Assembly: GCA_963989385.1 (NCBI GenBank)
Contig: OZ022508.1
Coordinates: forward strand, 56,583,087 to 56,647,086
Direction: 5' to 3'
Source of the DNA: Ctena decussata
Lineage: Eukaryota > Mollusca > Bivalvia > Lucinida > Lucinidae
DNA: 64,000 bases
Below the pieces are notes generated by a model. That model saw only the letters and a program-made list of their open reading frames with translations. It ran no database searches and was not told where the DNA came from. Below, piece after piece: positions 26,001 to 32,649 of the stretch (position 1 is its first letter; every line of letters starts with the position of its first letter). A program made the position numbers and the translations under genes.

Positions 26001-26948
26001 TGTGAAGATAGGCTGCTTTCCATTTAGGAAATGGCATTCTAATAACTTTTTCTCAATTTCAAAAAACCAGTTATCCCCCTGCAGAATATGTAAATTTTTC
26101 ACATTAAAAAGTGCAGGCTGTTTACCAAAGTAGGCAATAAGATCACTGTGTAAAGCAGCTTTTCAGTACACAGGATAGAAAAGAAGAATCACTAGTGCTG
26201 TATGTTCTTTTACATGCTAAGATTGTCATGTTATGCAATGACATAGTATAATTACATAACTTTTGCTATAATGATCACACAATACCTGACACCTAGTTTT
26301 GATTTATAACAGTATGTGGTCATGTATGAGAACTGTTAATAAATATTACAACTTTCTGGACCTAAACATTCATAAAAAGTTGGTTGTTTATCTCCAAAAG
26401 TTTGTTTATGAAGTTAAGAATAAGTATTACACTCACAATTTAATTTAAGTCAGCTATTATTAGTTTCAAGCGAGTTTAAATTTGAAAACAGCATAGACCC
26501 AGTTGAGATAGCATAGACCCAGTTGAGATGGCCCATATTGTGCTATCCAGGCTGAATCTACACTGTTCATGATTATATTTCAAATAAATACATTTATTCT
26601 ATACATTCAATGCTGCGAATAAGAAGGGGCAACAGGGATAATTTAGAGATAATTCTGTGCATAAAACATGTTTTAACTTCTCATTAGAACTGTCTTGGCA
26701 TAACTGTTCTAATGTGGGGTGACAACACATTTTTATGTTTAGAAATAAGAAAAAAGAGCAGAATTGTCTTAAAATATGCCACCTTATCTGGAGCTCTGTT
26801 ATATACTGGACTTGTCCAAATTAAAAAATAGAAGAGTCCATTTCAGATGTATAGCTATTAACTTTCTAACATAATACATGTATGTATTTTTGTTTTCTTT
26901 TTCAGAGCAGCAGAGATGATTAATGTGACTCAAAGAACTGCGTATTAA
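1963..26948 (+). CDS. TMEM30A: TMEM30A/CDC50A, P4-ATPase flippase beta subunit (7 coding exons, N-terminus outside window)
   Basis: CDC50 proteins are obligatory partners of P4-ATPases. They chaperone them out of the ER and form the flippase complex that moves phosphatidylserine and phosphatidylethanolamine to the cytosolic leaflet. Exons 1963-2096, 4611-4760, 8357-8567, 14102-14221, 16887-17105, 19378-19543 and 26906-26948 join in phase into about 347 residues; human CDC50A has 361. Visible are the pre-helix motif [21 protein letters not shown]1, a cysteine-rich ectodomain ([27 protein letters not shown]), the family hallmarks [46 protein letters not shown] and [13 protein letters not shown], then TM2 and a short cytosolic tail. 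The exon with the start codon was not found in 1-1962. TMEM30B-like paralogues are typically intronless in vertebrates, which fits the A type here. Confidence 0.96.
2249..3175. mobile_element. Candidate TIR element with internal poly-C tandem duplication
   Basis: The left end reads CATGCAGACCTGTTTAC and the right end, inverted, CATGAGCAGACCTGTTTAC, giving imperfect terminal inverted repeats about 925 bp apart. Inside, 2940-3106 holds two near-identical ~80-bp units, each a poly-C run of about 20 followed by a unit containing ACCACATGTCTGGACTACAC. No transposase is visible. Lies in the first TMEM30A intron of the window. Confidence 0.45.
3418..3580 (+). repeat. Hairpin repeat family H, fragment
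   Basis: The core is a hairpin: ACTCTTAAAGGAAAGAATTT, a short loop, then its inverse ending CTTTCCTTTAAGAGT. It is followed by TTGTCCTCCAGGGAAG and a GTTGTTCCCCTTTGTAAAA tail. The same layout recurs near 13.9, 14.4, 27.4, 28.0, 28.4, 36.3, 37.5, 37.8 and 60.4 kb, and inverted near 38.1 and 61.8 kb. Family H has terminal inverted repeats in its complete copies. Confidence 0.75.
4611..4760 (+). CDS. TMEM30A: TMEM30A exon B: start of ectodomain
   Basis: Acceptor CTTGTTACAG, donor ACG|GTAGGT; 50 whole codons, phase 0 at both ends. It begins [11 protein letters not shown] and carries four cysteines ([11 protein letters not shown], then CYC) corresponding to the disulfide-bonded first lobe of CDC50 ectodomains. 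The NNTG sequence is a possible N-glycosylation site. Confidence 0.95.
4790..4962. mobile_element. Palindromic MITE family M, right end lost
   Basis: The centre is ACATATGTTGTGACCC with CCGTCTTGCCAAGACGG at the axis and the inverse GGGGTTACAACATAT. It is flanked by GATAATTCAGAGATAATTT and AAATTATCCCTTAATTAT. The outer right TIR is missing where the composite element at 4958 begins, suggesting a junction or nested insertion. Confidence 0.65.
4958..6796 (+). mobile_element. Composite repeat family A with 140-340-bp internal monomers
   Basis: It starts TTAGCTCACCTGGCCCAAAG with a short hairpin, then GCGTCCGGCGTGCGTCGTC, and ends GGTGAGCGATATCAGGCCCA plus TTTGGGCCTCTTG. Diverged tandem monomers between contain TCCAAGATGGCCGCC-type motifs near 5169, 5511, 5806, 5954, 6101, 6240 and 6508, each followed by GTTACTAAAAATAGCA. 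No ORF of a transposition protein is visible. Same end structure as 11148-13536 and the inverted copy at 32650-34923. It is a non-autonomous element with satellite-like inside; superfamily unknown. Confidence 0.75.
5664..5678. promoter_or_regulatory. Perfect estrogen-response-element palindrome inside family A
   Basis: The 15-mer AGGTCACAGTGACCT is the consensus palindrome AGGTCAnnnTGACCT bound by steroid-type nuclear receptors. It sits in one monomer of the 4958-6796 element. A degenerate sister site lies at 5321-5335, and a second perfect site is at 14961-14975. Whether any receptor binds it is unknown. Confidence 0.6.
6955..7035. repeat. Short palindromic repeat, first copy
   Basis: GATGAGATGGCCCAT is followed by TATGAGCTGCCTCATC, flanked by GTAGATCC and by CTGTTTGCAAATTCAGCTATT. 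The copy at 25795-25880 has a nearly perfect hairpin at the same place, and a shorter relative lies at 26484-26565. A small MITE relic. Confidence 0.55.
7226..7270 (+). repeat. (GATAA)n microsatellite
   Basis: Five to six uninterrupted GATAA units followed by GATTTATTTAAAG. A plain pentanucleotide repeat. Confidence 0.9.
7612..7950 (+). repeat. Diverged tandem duplication (~225 bp offset)
   Basis: Two units of about 110 bases (7612-7730 and 7840-7950) share CTTAGCAAGGGCAAGAT, GGTGG.G.TTCGCA.GTGGCAGC and CTCCACC.TC.A.TCAATGTG with many substitutions. No reading frame is conserved between copies, so it looks like an old non-coding duplication in the TMEM30A intron. Confidence 0.65.
8245..8321. 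repeat. Near-perfect palindrome just upstream of TMEM30A exon C
   Basis: The inner 40 bases (8263-8302) form a perfect hairpin: GCATAAAGGTTTGAGTTTT and its inverse. Looser outer arms (AAGTGAGTTATTC against GGATAGCTCACCTT) extend it to about 77 bases. It ends 35 bases before the exon at 8357, inside the region where a branch point is expected. Confidence 0.8.
8357..8567 (+). CDS. TMEM30A: TMEM30A exon C: ectodomain core
   Basis: Acceptor TTTTTATAG, donor AAT G|GTAAAA; enters in phase 0 and leaves with one base. It encodes [20 protein letters not shown], then DDCAPY and [10 protein letters not shown], the most conserved block of the CDC50 family. The split aspartate codon is completed by exon D, giving the family's NDT. 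Confidence 0.96.
8633..8869. mobile_element. Palindromic MITE family P, copy 1
   Basis: The consensus is an interrupted palindrome. The left end is TGAGCYGCGACACRACAAAA, followed by CCAACAAAGTGG and CAGACTCAGATCAGCCTGGG; the right arm is the inverse ending GTCGTGT..GGGCTCA. About 237 bp, no ORF. Eight copies occur in the window (8633, 19553, 20265, 20966, 21446, 35857, 51546, 52015), several abutting exons; a half copy lies near 36625. Starts 65 bp after TMEM30A exon C. Confidence 0.9.
8898..9080. mobile_element. Palindromic MITE family M, copy 2 (diverged)
   Basis: Contains TTTTGTGACACTTTGTTATTAGAACTGTCTC and its partial inverse TGGTTCTAATTAGGGGTCACAACATA, with GGGTTACGGGGATAAC on the left and a worn CTTATTCTGGAGCTT right end. 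Alignable with 22825-23017. Confidence 0.65.
9960..9979. promoter_or_regulatory. Nuclear-receptor half-site cluster repeated in family B
   Basis: TGACCTATAGGTCAAGGTCA packs three AGGTCA half-sites into 20 bases: an everted pair with 2-base spacer and a direct pair without spacer that also makes TCAAGGTCA, the extended site of ERR/NR5A receptors. It recurs exactly at 10739-10758 and in variant form near 9640-9659 and 9803-9822. Confidence 0.5.
10020..10190 (+). mobile_element. tRNA-derived SINE-like insertion
   Basis: A tRNA-like head includes GTCGTAGGTTTGATCCCC (B-box-like). A body follows with TTTCGGATGAGACTTTAAACC and GAGGTCCCGT, resembling the conserved central domain shared by several metazoan SINEs, and then GGTGGGACGTTAAACCCG and a (CACT)n tail. 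The flanks ATGTTACAGT and ATGTTAAAGT could be a worn target-site duplication, though the host repeat itself contains such words. Confidence 0.65.
10264..10424 (+). repeat. TRIM left LTR
   Basis: 161 bp, TG...CA ends, with GGATATAAATAG and GGTATATAAG promoter-like boxes. It differs from the right copy at four bases (97.5 percent identity), indicating a fairly recent insertion. Confidence 0.88.
10530..10690 (+). repeat. TRIM right LTR
   Basis: 161 bp, preceded directly by the purine tract and followed by the target duplication ATAG. Confidence 0.88.
11148..13536 (+). mobile_element. Composite repeat family A with ~323-bp monomers carrying X-boxes
   Basis: Opens TTAGCTCACCTGAGCCGAAG plus GCTCACAGGTGAGC, a hairpin, then (CCGTCGT)n, and closes CTCAGGTGAGCGATATAGGG plus CCATTGGCCCTCTGG. 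Inside, monomers of 321-323 bp repeat at least five times. Each contains TTTGACAAAACTTTTACAGAAATG-like text, GTTGCCATGGCAAC and GTTGCTATGGCAACT. Later monomers (12.4-13.4 kb) are more diverged and shorter. No transposition ORF. Occupies much of the intron between TMEM30A exons C and D. Confidence 0.8.
11503..11516. promoter_or_regulatory. Perfect RFX X-box palindrome, repeated per monomer
   Basis: GTTGCCATGGCAAC matches the RFX consensus GTNRCC-N(0-3)-RGYAAC as a full inverted repeat. Exact copies lie at 11826-11839 and 12149-12162, 323 bp apart; a one-base variant is at 12793-12806. A second X-box form, GTTGCTATGGCAAC, is at 11337-11350, 12627-12640 and 13106-13119. Binding in vivo is untested. 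Confidence 0.55.
13733..14045 (+). repeat. Hairpin MITE family H, degenerate copy
   Basis: The left part aligns with the family H terminus (CTTATTTATCTTATTAAACGCCC). The hairpin around 13903-13965 reads CTCTTTAAGGAAAGAATTTT then GGGAGCAAATTCTTCCTTTGAAGAG. The right TIR is not recognisable. Confidence 0.6.
14102..14221 (+). CDS. TMEM30A: TMEM30A exon D
   Basis: Acceptor CTTACAG, donor GGC T|GTAAGT. It encodes [20 protein letters not shown] and then [16 protein letters not shown]. The latter matches the GIAWWTDKNVKFRNP motif of human CDC50A. TNES is a possible glycosylation site. Confidence 0.95.
14345..14480 (+). repeat. Hairpin family H fragment downstream of exon D
   Basis: GAAGGAAAGAATTTGCTCCT and its inverse AGGAGCAAATTCTTTCCTTT form a nearly perfect hairpin, followed by AGAGTTGCTTCCCC. 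Confidence 0.65.
14606..15470 (+). mobile_element. Composite repeat family D
   Basis: Starts TTTTTGTCGCACCTGCTTTA plus TAGGTGCTATATAGGCGTCC with a short TCCGTCCGTC run, and ends AATGCAGGTGCGACATAGCA plus TTCCGCGGAATTC. The interior resembles family A monomers: AAGATGGCC(G/T)CC motifs near 14814, 15118 and 15261, and AGGTCACGGTGACCT at 14961-14975. So two element types with different ends share an interior. Confidence 0.65.
16293..16770 (+). mobile_element. Composite repeat family E, short or truncated
   Basis: TATACCCCTAGCATACAAAA faces GGCGAGGGGTATATAGC as a terminal hairpin, followed by GTCTGTCTGTCCTTCCGTCC. The far end near 16735-16770 has GCACTGGCCGGGGGTGTATG and GCCCGTGCTCACTTGC. Its layout parallels families A-D; only one copy is present. 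Confidence 0.5.
16887..17105 (+). CDS. TMEM30A: TMEM30A exon [14 protein letters not shown] block
   Basis: Acceptor ATTTCAG, donor TAT G|GTAGGT. It begins with the [12 protein letters not shown] segment and contains [20 protein letters not shown] and FRKLHRRI, a hallmark of CDC50 ectodomains. The split codon with exon F gives alanine. Confidence 0.96.
17170..19370. other. TMEM30A intron without recognised element, except a 59-bp tandem copy
   Basis: AT-rich sequence with no supported gene or RNA. At 18847-18964 a 59-bp unit (AAAGATTTTTCTTGTTTATT at its start) is repeated twice without visible change. Segments near 18320 and 18510 share TGTTACACTCGGGACA-like and GTTACACTTGGGACA-like words, possibly an old repeat. 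Confidence 0.6.
19378..19543 (+). CDS. TMEM30A: TMEM30A exon F: TM2
   Basis: Acceptor TTTCAG, donor AGAAA|GTAAGT. Encodes [32 protein letters not shown] and the second transmembrane helix ([18 protein letters not shown]) followed by basic KWGRK. A family P MITE starts at 19553, nine bases beyond the donor boundary. Confidence 0.96.
19553..19790. mobile_element. Palindromic MITE family P, copy 2, abutting a 5' splice site
   Basis: TGAGCTGCGACATGACAAAA to GTCATGTCAGTGCTCA. Only nine bases (GTAAGTAAA) separate it from the end of TMEM30A exon F, so the donor consensus itself survives but everything beyond is transposon. Confidence 0.88.
20265..20448. mobile_element. Palindromic MITE family P, copy 3 (internally deleted)
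   Basis: Complete terminal arms (TGAGCCGTGACACAACAAAA and the inverse) but about 50 bp shorter than the other copies, having lost part of the central region. Confidence 0.85.
20578..20640 (+). repeat. Short tandem duplication
   Basis: GTTCAAGC.TATCTAAGGTTGC occurs twice, 25-27 bases apart. Confidence 0.6.
20966..21205. mobile_element. Palindromic MITE family P, copy 4
   Basis: Diverged arms (TGAGCCAGGACACAACTAAA; right end CTTGTGTCACACTCA) with the GATCAGCCTGGGCATCCGCC core intact. Confidence 0.82.
21446..21672. mobile_element. Palindromic MITE family P, copy 5 (right end shortened)
   Basis: The left arm TGAGCCCCGACACGACAAAA is intact; the right arm stops after CTTTGTTAGTTTTGCGGCA. Copies 2-5 cluster within 2.1 kb of one TMEM30A intron. 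Confidence 0.82.
21892..22564. mobile_element. Foldback element with ~220-bp inverted arms and 5-bp flanking repeats
   Basis: The left arm runs from CACAGTATCTGAACTACATG through AATCTCTTCCGGTTTTCATA and AAAGTAAAAGACC-complement text to about 22115. The right arm (about 22345-22564) is its inverse, ending GTTCGGATACTGTG. The loop is about 230 bp without ORFs. AAACA flanks both ends, a likely 5-bp target duplication. Confidence 0.78.
22825..23017. mobile_element. Palindromic MITE family M, best-preserved copy
   Basis: The whole 193 bp is one long imperfect palindrome. CAGAGCTCTAGATAAGAGGG at the left faces its inverse at the right; the axis is CCGTCTCGACGAGACGG inside GTTGTGACCCCTC...GAGGGGTCACAAC. 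GTATA flanks both sides, so the target duplication is GTATA or, if the element is Tc1-like, TA. Copies at 4790, 8898 and 26617 are older. Confidence 0.85.
23020..24710. other. TMEM30A intron, no recognised feature
   Basis: AT-rich sequence without supported coding, RNA or repeat structure. Around 23256-23310 a GGTTGGACGTTCAAGTCTC stretch could be a worn tRNA-like B box, too weak to call. Confidence 0.5.
24712..24900. mobile_element. Palindromic MITE family N, copy 1
   Basis: Terminal AATATTGGGACACC and GTCCCAATAA are inverted. The centre is GATCAGACTGCTCC and GGAGCAGTCTGATC-like arms (CAGCAGTCTGATCTGGG). The 188-bp copy at 29711-29898 has the same ends and centre. Confidence 0.75.
25252..25353. 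mobile_element. ~100-bp palindromic MITE, copy 1
   Basis: TAATGTGTGTAAGTATTGGG, then ACACC, faces GGTGTCCCAAAATTTAGGCA, then CATTACAG. The centre TTTTCCATTTG..CAAATGGAAAA is a hairpin. The copy at 31822-31919 keeps the same length and centre. Confidence 0.78.
25795..25880. repeat. Short palindromic repeat, second copy
   Basis: GATGAGGTGGCTCAT and TATGAGCCACCTCATC form a nearly perfect 31-base hairpin, followed by GCTGTTTGCAAATCAGCTATT. Related to 6955-7035 and 26484-26565 (where a 20-base unit GCATAGACCCAGTTGAGATA is tandemly doubled). Confidence 0.65.
26617..26803. mobile_element. Palindromic MITE family M, copy 4
   Basis: AATAAGAAGGGGCAACAGGG on the left, CCACCTTATCTGGAGCTCTG on the right, and TTAGAACTGTCTTGGCATAA near the axis. 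Lies about 100 bp before the last TMEM30A exon. Confidence 0.68.
26906..26948 (+). CDS. TMEM30A: TMEM30A last coding exon G with stop
   Basis: Acceptor TTTCTTTTTCAG; one base completes the lysine codon, then [13 protein letters not shown] and TAA at 26946-26948. It is a short cytosolic tail, as usual for CDC50A. The 3' UTR follows; its end could not be set (AATAAA-like words lie at 27594 and beyond). Confidence 0.93.
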
Positions 26949-27329
26949 TTCTCCATCTTCTTTACATGAAGTCTGTCTTGTGTGTGTCTGAGTGAAACAT
27001 GGTGGTTCAGTGCTACTGTATTATTAGAAGAGAATAAGAACCTAAATATCTGCCAAGGAGAGTCCAGATGGGACATTGAGTCAACATCACTCACTTCGGT
27101 ACAGGAAAAGAATCTGAATCTAACAAGCTAATAATACAAAATCTCCTTTCCATTTATATTTATTTATAGAAAACTAGTAAAATGGCTGATTTAGAAAAAA
27201 AATATTACATTTCACTCTCACAAACAAAAATTTATGAAAAGTGAGCTTGGTGAAAATGGTCTGGCATACATGTACAGTATATAAATATACATTAAGGTAA
27301 ATTGTAATATAACTCTGCCATCTTTATTT

Positions 27330-27475
27330 TTGCCTCCCTTCTCAATGGGTGTCAACTCTTAAAGGTGAGAGCAAATTTTTTCCTTTAAGAGTAGACCCCA
27401 TTTTGAAAGAGATATATCTTCCAGGGAAACAAACAGGAAGTCACAACAGTTGTTCCCTTTTGTAAAAAAATGGCA
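27330..27475 (+). repeat. Hairpin family H fragment
   Basis: CAACTCTTAAAGGTGAGAGC and TTTTTCCTTTAAGAGT with the downstream AAACAGGAAGTCACAACAGT and TGTTCCC tail. Probably within or just beyond the TMEM30A 3' UTR. Confidence 0.65.
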
Positions 27476-27786
27476 GCAAAACAGGGAGGTATTCCCATAC
27501 ACTATAACTCAGCTTATCTCACAACACAGTTTCTTATTTGTGCATCATTCTTTAGTCATCTTCATTTTCTTTCTTGTTTCTTACATTGTGTGAATAAATT
27601 TGTTTTATGTTATTGTGAAGTTAGGATGAATCAGATGTACATTTTGTTATTATTTTTATACAGATTTTAGCATTCCAGTGAATGTGTTGATGGAGTGAAT
27701 GAAAAAGACTCAGAGCTCAAGATGAAGGAATTTTTATGATACTCTTTCTCTTAAGTTACTTTTCTGATTTCGTCTAGAAATGGATG

Positions 27787-28235
27787 TACCGTATGAATCC
27801 TATTTAACGCCCTTGGGGTGTTTCATTTCACAAAGGGCTGGGGTGGGGGCAGGCGGATTATTTATGGCTTAAAGAGTAGTAAATCAGCCACAGCCAACAT
27901 ATTTCTAATAAACACTATTTAGGTGAATGGATATACTCACAGGTGAAGCAGTTTAACTATTTTCCCTTTCTTTGCATCCTCTCTCAATAGTGTCACCTCT
28001 TCCAGGAAAGAATTTGCTCCTAGAACCAGGAAAGAATTTGCTTTTCTAGGAGCAATTCCTTGAATGATCCCATTTCAAGAGCTGCCTCCTTCAGAGAAGG
28101 AAACATAAATTCATGTTGTTCCTTTTTGTAAAACTGATGAAAAACACAGGTTGTTAGCAATATATAACATTATTTCTCAAAAAGAGGCAGGGGGAGTTAA
28201 TTAGAGCAGGGGCATTTATTAGGATTAATATGGTA
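27787..28235 (+). mobile_element. Hairpin MITE family H, complete copy
   Basis: The ends are inverted repeats: TACCGTATGAATCCTATTTA, then ACGCCC, against GGGGCATTTATTAGGATTAA, then TATGGTA. Inside are AAATCAGCCACAGCCAACAT, AATAAACACTATT, a damaged central hairpin with CAGGAAAGAATTTGC twice, and the TTGTTCCTTTTTGTAAAA tail. It shows that the scattered H hairpins are centres of a ~360-450-bp TIR element. Confidence 0.78.
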
Positions 28236-28384
28236 GTTGTACCTTTTCACTGATATAAAGCTAAAAAGCATGTAATATTATCTCAAGAGCTGTCATCAAA
28301 ACTCCTCTATATCTGAAGTCTAGAAATTTCTATTTAGGATGAATGGAAATCTTTTTCAAGGGACACGAGTTTGCCAGTCTCATA

Positions 28385-28590
28385 CCGGTATTTGCCTCCC
28401 TCCTCATGGGGGTGCACTTTTAAAGGGAAAGAACTTGCTCCCATAGAAGCAAATTCTTTCCTTTTCAAAGTAGATCCCTTATCTGCTCTTAAAGGAATGA
28501 ATTCCTTGAACAGTAGATCCTGGTTCAGAAAGGGTTTGTCATCCAGGGAAGCAAACAGGAAGTCACAGAAGTTGTTCCCCTTTAAAAAAT
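28385..28590 (+). repeat. Hairpin family H fragment
   Basis: AAGGGAAAGAACTTGCTCCC and AGAAGCAAATTCTTTCCTTT form the hairpin; followed by TTTGTCATCCAGGGAAGCAA and GTTGTTCCCC. Confidence 0.68.
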
Positions 28591-28599
28591 TAACAGAAT

Positions 28600-29700
28600 A
28601 AATATGCAGTAATGTTTGCTTCTTTCTTTAATGTTTGTTTTATAATGGGATGTTCTACAAATTATTGGCTGAATTTAAAACCATGTAGACCCAATCCAGA
28701 CTGTTCCATAGAAATGGTCTGATGTTGGCAGGGAAGAGGATTTACCATTAATTTTGTTTAGGGGCCCGGATTACCATAAAGTTTGCACTTCGCATTAAGA
28801 AAACATGAATTTCATTATCTCTCCTAGTATCTTAGGGCCTTGGCAGTTGGGTCCATGCTTGTTTGTTCTCTGGTACCAGTCATGCTGACATGCATACTGT
28901 TTCTTGTACTCATTTCTGTCAATGTATTTAGTATTTTATGAAACTTCTCATGAAGGACAGGTTGTTTATGTAAGTGTAAGTATTTGTTGTATTTATTGAA
29001 AATTTGTGGCAATAATGGTGAGAGATTGAAATCCACATTGTATAACAGGATGATAGTATGTGTATTTCAAAAGTAAGGTTGAGAGTTATAGCTTGTGCAG
29101 GAAGAGCTGTTGTTGTCACCACAGCATAGTTGTCAGAATTCTCGTCAGAGTCCACACCAGTACTTGGCTGTTTTGGTTAAAGTTTTTGAGACAGTGTCTT
29201 ATATGGTGAGCTATGATGTCTTCTAACAGTTCTTAATGATCCTTCTTGTTGTTTAAAAGGATACTTTCTGCTATCATTATTTTGTTTTTTTCATATGATG
29301 AGTTGAGCATGTAAACTACAATATTTGAGAATTTTGCAACTTTGGCAATTTACAAAACAGTGTCTTTAAAACAAAACAAAACAAAAAAAAAACAAAAAAA
29401 AACAAGGAGGGGACATTTACTAAAGCAGAGGCATTTATTAGGATCATTGTAGTAGCTATTTCTTTGGCTGGCTTTACTAGAAAAAAGCAAACTAACCTTT
29501 AACGAAAGAAACGAAAACAAATGTTAAATTTTCTTGATTTATATTTCCTATTTTATCCAGGAATGTGTGGAAATAAAGTCTGCCATTCATTCATATTTTT
29601 ATTCAGCTTAAATAATCTGACATTGAATTATACACATATCTTAACAAAATTTGTATATATTCCTGAAAAGTTTCAATTAAAAAGCAATGATTCTGTTTAG
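28600..29700. other. Convergent spacer, little recognisable
   Basis: AT-rich sequence. At about 29405-29450 there is a family H right-end relic (GGACATTTACTAAAGCAGAG, GCATTTATTAGGATCA). No coding or RNA gene is supported. Confidence 0.5.
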
Positions 29701-29710
29701 TGTAAAAATT

Positions 29711-29898
29711 TAAAAAATTGGGACACCAACAATAATTTTCCGTAACTCCTAAAAATGGAAGTTTGGTTTACGATGTAGTAATGTGTTCAAAAGATGAGAT
29801 GGAACGGCAAACAGTGAAGACCCAGATCAGACTGCTCCAAAGCAGCAGTCTGATCTGGGTTTCACTGTTTGTCAAGAACTATCTGTCCCAATATTTAG
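29711..29898. mobile_element. Palindromic MITE family N, copy 2
   Basis: AAAATTGGGACACC to TGTCCCAATATTT with a CAGATCAGACTGCTCC / AGCAGCAGTCTGATCTG centre. Confidence 0.72.
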
Positions 29899-30837
29899 AA
29901 TTTTTACAGCATATGTACAGTAAAGTTATGTTAATTATGAGTTTATCTGTGATTCACTTTGATTCTTATTGTTGTAATAAAAATAAAAACATCTGAGGTA
30001 AATTTGTGTGTGCTTATCTTTGTGTGTTAGTAAAACATTTTTCTTAGGGTTGCATATGAAAACTAACTGACCTTTTAACCCTTTCAAGGCAAGAAATTAA
30101 TTTTTGGACATACACAAACAGTAGACCCTGTAGAACACATCTACATTGTTTGCTTACACAGGAATTACTTTTCATATTACAGTAAAAATGAAAAACATCC
30201 ACCAAAAGCCCGTAAGACTAGAAATGGACTCGTCTAAATGCTAAGGATGGACAATTCCCTTGGTCAGAAAAGGGCTAAAAGAGGTGTTTCATCATGCATC
30301 TGCTACAAAACTGCACCTGATAACAGGGGTATGATAACATAATATCATGTCACTTTAGAACTACGTTTAAACATGTCTGGTAGTGGGTGTCTTTAGAAGC
30401 CATCTTTGAATGTGATTGTCTACTCAGTTACAGTTGGTGTCATAACATTCAGTTGCAGTAATGATGTCACCAAATTACATCATCAGGCATATGATGTCAG
30501 CAAGTTCGGACAAAACTGTGTTTGCTTTTCATTTATTTGACACTCTTTTGCCTTAAAATCTTCTAATGATGCATGTTAAATAGATAACCATGTAAGTTCC
30601 TTTTGATATCAAGTTTATCAGGCTCAACCAGAAACACGTAGGAATGACGGTAGCTTGACAAGCCTAGCCACGCCTATGCTGTTCTGGTCTGGCCTGATTA
30701 CCTTGATATCAAAAGACATTAACAAGGTACATATTCTGTATATCTCATCCAAGCAATACTAATAGACCCAACAACATATGTGTTTTGTTAATGACAAATC
30801 GAGTTCGAAATGTAAAAACAAGTTATCTAACAAATTT

Positions 30838-31788
30838 TTATACGCCCGTTTTGAAAAAATGGTCGTATTATGTTATGGCGCCGTCCGTCTGTCCGTCCGT
30901 CCATAAACATTCTTGTGCGCCCCATAACTCATTAACCGTTTGGGATATATTCATGATATTTGGTAGGAAGATGTATTAGGTTGGGGGAACGTGTCGCGTA
31001 CAAAAATGGTTGCTCCCCCTTCCTTAGTTTCCAAGTTATGTCCCTTTGATTAATTTTTTACCTGCAAGTCTTGTGCGCGCCATAACTAGATAACTGTTGG
31101 GGATATCTTAATGAAACTTCATAGCAATGTGTATGAACTCCCAAAGATGTGTCACGTACAAAATTGGCTGCTCTCCCTTTCTTCGTTTTAGAGTTACATC
31201 CCTTTCATCAGTTCCTGTTGACTGTTTTTGTGTATACTTAACTTGTGCCTACCATAACTTGGTAACCGTTTGGAATATCAAGATGAATATCAAGAACAAT
31301 GTGCATGATCATAAGACAGTGTGTCACATATAAGAATGGTTGCTCCCCCTTTCTTAATTTTGGAGTATCCTCCCTTTGATTAGTATATTTTAGGCATTTC
31401 TCATTCGCTCCATATCTCCTTAAACTTTTGAAGTATTAGAATGAAACTTTGTAGGAATGTGTATAATGAGGTAATGTATCCTGAGCAAGAACCACAACCC
31501 TGGCTTACTTACTGAATTACCTGCCCTTGCATAAATATCATGTTTCAACAGTTTAAAATATTGTATGATGTCAAGGGAATGTAATGGAACCAAGAATGGT
31601 GTATCTAGTATATTTAGTTTATCTCCCTTGACTTGATATACTTATATAATGTTGAATTCATTTATTATAGAGTGGTTGCCTCTGTTTGTCTGTCTGTCTA
31701 TCCTTTTGTAAACAGTCTTGTTCATTCTGTAACTCCTTTATGACATTTAAACGGGCGTATTATGCGCCGCTTGCGAAGCCCTTGTTCA
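30838..31788 (+). mobile_element. Composite repeat family C, forward copy
   Basis: Starts TTTATACGCCCGTTTTGAAA, then ATGGTCGTATTATGTTATGG, CGCCGTCCGTCTGTCCGTCC, and ends AAACGGGCGTATTATGCGCC, then GCTTGCGAAGCCCTTGTTC. Internal monomers of about 165 bp repeat CATAACT..TTAACCGTTTGGGATAT and GTTGCTCCCCCTTTCTT. The inverted sister copy at 50432-51487 lies in a P450 intron. Confidence 0.8.
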
Positions 31789-31821
31789 GGAATGAAATAA
31801 TAAGAGATTTAGTATAATTAC

Positions 31822-31919
31822 CTCATGTGCTTAGGCACTGGGACACCTACAGATAATTAATTTTCCATTTGTCCCAAATGGAAAATTCATTATTTTAGGT
31901 GTCCCAAAGGCACATTACA
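31822..31919. mobile_element. ~100-bp palindromic MITE, copy 2
   Basis: CTCATGTGCTTAGGCACTGG GACACC to GGTGTCCCAAAGGCACATTA, centred on CCATTTGTCCCAAATGG. Confidence 0.75.
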
Positions 31920-32267
31920 GTATATAGACAAAATCAATGAACGTTCAACATAATGGTAAAAGTTGAAGACATTTGATATATGAGCTGACAGCAAAGGTGC
32001 AAAGACAAAATAGACTATTAAAACAAAAAAACTGACAGATTTGTATTCAAAACAAAAACAATGTTTAACAATGGTATTTAAAAAAAATGTCTAAAAGAGA
32101 CATTGAATTTACTAAAACAAAAACAGAATGTCTAACAGAAATTAAAATAATGATACAGAGATTCAATAACACAGTGATACACAAAATCAGCAAAAGTACA
32201 CTATTAATGGCAAATTTGAAGACATAGTGTAAATCAGATTTATTTGGTTATATATATGCTAGTGGTT

Positions 32268-32365
32268 TTTCCCTTCCAAAACAGTCCCAAAATTCGAAAA
32301 CAATCCCAAAAACTAGATCCATTTTGGATCAAGAATTTTGGAATTGTTTTGGAAGGGAACAATCC
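32268..32365. repeat. Imperfect inverted repeat
   Basis: CCCTTCCAAAACAGTCCCAA faces TTGGAATTGTTTTGGAAGGG across about 40 bases. A small foldback relic; no second copy found. Confidence 0.55.
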
Positions 32366-32649
32366 AGTTTATAGCGAAATTAAGAATGACTTGGATATTT
32401 GGGGGTCATTCTTCATTCAAGAGAAGGGAAACCCCTTTTTACAGCCAAATAAATATGGTGTTCAACATGACCTTTGCATATGACGAATATAAAATTGAAC
32501 ATTGAAACTGATAAACTCTTCATCTGTATCTAAAAGCACCTAAATGATGAATAAATGAGAAAATAAAAGCACCAAGAAATAATGGAAAACTCATTTACAG
32601 AGTTTTGAATTAGCACTGCTAATGATAAAAAAAAAGTTTATGTAGCTGG